From: an uncultured Clostridium sp.
Lineage (GTDB): Bacteria > Bacillota > Clostridia > TANB77 > CAG-508
Length of the DNA stretch: 15,416 bases
Direction: 5' to 3'
Assembly: GCA_900553225.1 (NCBI GenBank)
Contig: USCV01000035.1
Location: 1-15,416, forward strand
In this document: positions 14,072 through 15,416 of the stretch, one piece after another
How positions within the stretch are numbered: the stretch's first letter is position 1
Layout of the letters: every line of letters starts with the position of its first letter
Position numbers and translations under genes: made by a program
The notes under the pieces: generated by a model
Databases searched by the model: none
Seen by the model: the letters and a program-made list of their open reading frames with translations, nothing else
What the model was told of the DNA's origin: nothing

Positions 14072-14225
14072 TATAAAATTTATTCAAAAGTCATTTTTAC
14101 TTTTTTAAAAGCATAAATATAATTATAAATTATTATAAAATAAAACTTTAAAATACTAATTATATTTTTCTTATTTAATATATTGATATTCTTTGCTTTA
14201 AGTTATTACATATTGGCATTTTATT

Positions 14226-14260
14226 AAATATATTTTTAAATATATTTTTAAATTATTTTT
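14226..14260 (+). repeat. Phased 12-base A/T repeats upstream of the TM2 promoter
   Basis: AAATATATTTTT occurs at 14226-14237 and 14238-14249, followed by an 11-base variant AAATTATTTTT at 14250-14260. The A- and T-tracts recur roughly once per helical turn just before the -35 of the TM2 promoter, as in UP elements or bent DNA. The rest of the 327-base gap between murB and the TM2 gene holds the two divergent promoters and otherwise plain AT-rich sequence. Confidence 0.4.
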
Positions 14261-14268
14261 AAATTTGC

Positions 14269-14296
14269 TTGAAAATTATGTAGAATATTGTATAAT
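14269..14296 (+). promoter_or_regulatory. SigA-type promoter for the TM2-domain gene
   Basis: TTGAAA (14269-14274), a 16-base spacer and TATAAT (14291-14296), followed about 14 bases later by AAAGGAG and the start codon. The phased A/T tracts lie immediately upstream. Confidence 0.65.
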
Positions 14297-14326
14297 ATAT
14301 TTATATACAAGAAAGGAGAAATGATT

Positions 14327-14779
14327 ATGTTTTGTAAATCATGTGGTAAAGAAATACCAGAAGGAAATGAACTTTGTGACGAATGTGCACAAGCAAATTC
14401 ATCTTCAACTGAAAATACAACAGCTGAAAGTACAGTAAACGAAAATACTACAACATATGAAACAGAAACACCAGAAGCTACTGTTGTTAACGATAATCAA
14501 TACAATACAAATAATTCAAATTCTAATGTAAATCCTAATCCAAAGTCTAAATTAGCAGCTGGATTATTAGGAATTTTCTTAGGAAGCCTTGGTGTACACA
14601 ATTTTTATTTAGGTTATACAACAAAAGGATTAATTCAATTACTTGTAACTTTATTGGGTGGTGTTCTAACTTGTGGTATTGCATCTTTTGCAATATACGT
14701 ATGGGGACTTGTTGAAGGTATTATGATTCTTACAGGAAGCATTAATACAGATGCAAATGGAAATCCATTAAAAGATTAA
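14327..14779 (+). CDS. Zinc-ribbon / TM2-domain membrane protein
   Basis: A 150-residue protein in three parts. Residues 1-20 form a zinc ribbon with two CxxC-type knuckles (FCKSCGKEIPEGNELCDECA). Residues about 22-72 are a Ser/Thr/Asn/Glu-rich linker without hydrophobic stretches. Residues about 75-135 form a TM2 domain of two membrane helices (KLAAGLLGIFLGSLGVHNFY and a second segment through LLGGVLTCGIASFAIYVWGL), with the G-x-H-x-F-Y-L-G hairpin motif and a conserved aspartate-poor loop. TM2 proteins are common in spore-forming Bacillota, but the function is unknown. I chose ATG 14327 over the in-frame ATG 14321 because AAGGAG lies 8 bases before the former and only 2 before the latter. 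It is a single gene with its own promoter and terminator. Confidence 0.85.
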   Translation: MFCKSCGKEIPEGNELCDECAQANSSSTENTTAESTVNENTTTYETETPEATVVNDNQYNTNNSNSNVNPNPKSKLAAGLLGIFLGSLGVHNFYLGYTTKGLIQLLVTLLGGVLTCGIASFAIYVWGLVEGIMILTGSINTDANGNPLKD

Positions 14780-14786
14780 TAATTTT

Positions 14787-14815
14787 AAAAAAGTAGAGAT
14801 CATCTCTACTTTTTT
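14787..14815 (+). terminator. Rho-independent terminator of the TM2 gene
   Basis: Perfect 14-base arms AAAAAAGTAGAGAT (14787-14800) and ATCTCTACTTTTTT (14802-14815) start eight bases after the TAA. The T-run makes it work on the plus strand. Confidence 0.85.
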
Positions 14816-14927
14816 TATTATAATACAAAATTACATTTATAAAAAATATAAACAATATAATATCATTTAATAAAAGTAACTATATCAAATACTATTTCAT
14901 ACGATATACGAGGAGGCGGTCAACTAA

Positions 14928-15416
14928 ATGAATAATATTGAAATTAAAACATTGGAAAATGAGCTTAAATATAACGGTGAAATAATATTAAAATATAGAA
15001 TTGAATATCCTCAAATTAGAGAATTTTATCCATTACTAGGTAAAATGGCATTCAACACTTATAATGCTGAAAATGCATTGAAGTTGCAAAAATATTGTGA
15101 AGGCGAACTTTTTAAAGAAGCAAAAGAATTATATGATTTTAACAAAGCTAACAATTATCCAATTATGGTATATGAAGTTTTATTAACATTTACTATAACT
15201 TATTTCAGAAATAATCTAATTAGTCTTTTTTCAGATGAATATATATTCTCAGGAGGTGCGCATGGAAATACAACAAGAGTATCTCAAAATTGGAATTTGA
15301 GTATTGGAAAACAATTTGATTTGCAATACATATACGGACATGATCCATATTATCAGATTAATATATTAAAAGAAATTAATAATCAGATAAAATATCAGAT
15401 TTCACATGGACAAAAT
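14928..15416 (+). CDS. DUF3298/DUF4163 (RsiV-like) domain protein, 5' part
   Basis: Open from ATG 14928 to the right edge (163 codons), with GAGGAGG 11 bases before the start. The block EYIFSGGAHGNTTRVSQNWN (about residues 103-122), then LSIGKQFDLQYIYG, is the signature of DUF3298, found C-terminal in anti-sigma factor RsiV and in PdaC-like polysaccharide deacetylases, usually after a DUF4163. The N-terminal 95 residues (IEIKTLENELKYNGEIILKY, EYPQI) fit DUF4163. No signal peptide or membrane segment is seen at the start, so if the protein acts outside the cell this would need explaining; a cytosolic role is possible. The rest is beyond the window. Confidence 0.75.
   Translation, partial: MNNIEIKTLENELKYNGEIILKYRIEYPQIREFYPLLGKMAFNTYNAENALKLQKYCEGELFKEAKELYDFNKANNYPIMVYEVLLTFTITYFRNNLISLFSDEYIFSGGAHGNTTRVSQNWNLSIGKQFDLQYIYGHDPYYQINILKEINNQIKYQISHGQN

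Noticed and set aside
13826..14116. Plus-strand frame of 96 codons opposite the murB start
   Set aside because: Phe/Tyr/Ile-rich low-complexity translation of AT-rich antisense DNA covering the murB start and promoter.
1..15416. CRISPR array, tRNA or rRNA genes, prophage genes
   Set aside because: No regularly spaced repeats, no cloverleaf-like sequence and no phage structural genes were seen on either strand.

Overview
The window is very AT-rich. It carries strong Shine-Dalgarno sites (GGAGG types), mostly AGA arginine codons, and a germination protease gene (gpr). This points to an endospore-forming low-GC Bacillota, most likely an uncultured or little-studied member of the Clostridia.

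Layout. (1) 1-2840 is an accessory, partly decayed stretch: the 5' part of dinD, a 43-codon ORF in front of it, an IS110-family transposase remnant, a knot of inverted repeats, a uracil-DNA-glycosylase-like gene and a disintegrating membrane-protein gene. (2) 2840-6166 is a run of six small minus-strand genes for nucleotide or RNA 'house-cleaning' and acetylation: Nudix, GNAT, Maf, P-loop kinase-like, 2H phosphoesterase, GNAT. They have short gaps and probably share one extended -10 promoter at 6198-6206. A REP-like palindrome forms the end of the kinase-like gene. (3) rluA-type pseudouridine synthase (6265-7167, plus strand) has a promoter placed so that its transcript should be leaderless. 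(4) 13999-7260, minus strand, is one tight operon-like series: murB, yvcK, glycogen debranching enzyme, holA, gpr (peptidoglycan precursor synthesis, carbon/cell-wall control, glycogen breakdown, replication clamp loader, spore germination). (5) From 14327 on the plus strand there is a zinc-ribbon/TM2 membrane protein with promoter and terminator, then the start of a DUF3298/RsiV-like gene that runs off the window.

The most striking result is in region 4. Three of the five genes (murB, yvcK, holA) are each interrupted once by a +1 frameshift, and each interruption falls exactly on the tetranucleotide CGGA, with CGG in the incoming frame. These are the only three in-frame CGG codons I can find in any coding region of the window. 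CGGA read in other frames occurs at least nine times inside intact genes without a frame problem. Skipping one base at CGGA restores family-like sequence of the right length in all three. I infer that CGG is unassigned or hungry in this organism and that ribosomes pass it by +1 frameshifting or four-base (CGGA) decoding. This recoding system would be needed to make MurB, the DNA polymerase III delta subunit and full-length YvcK.
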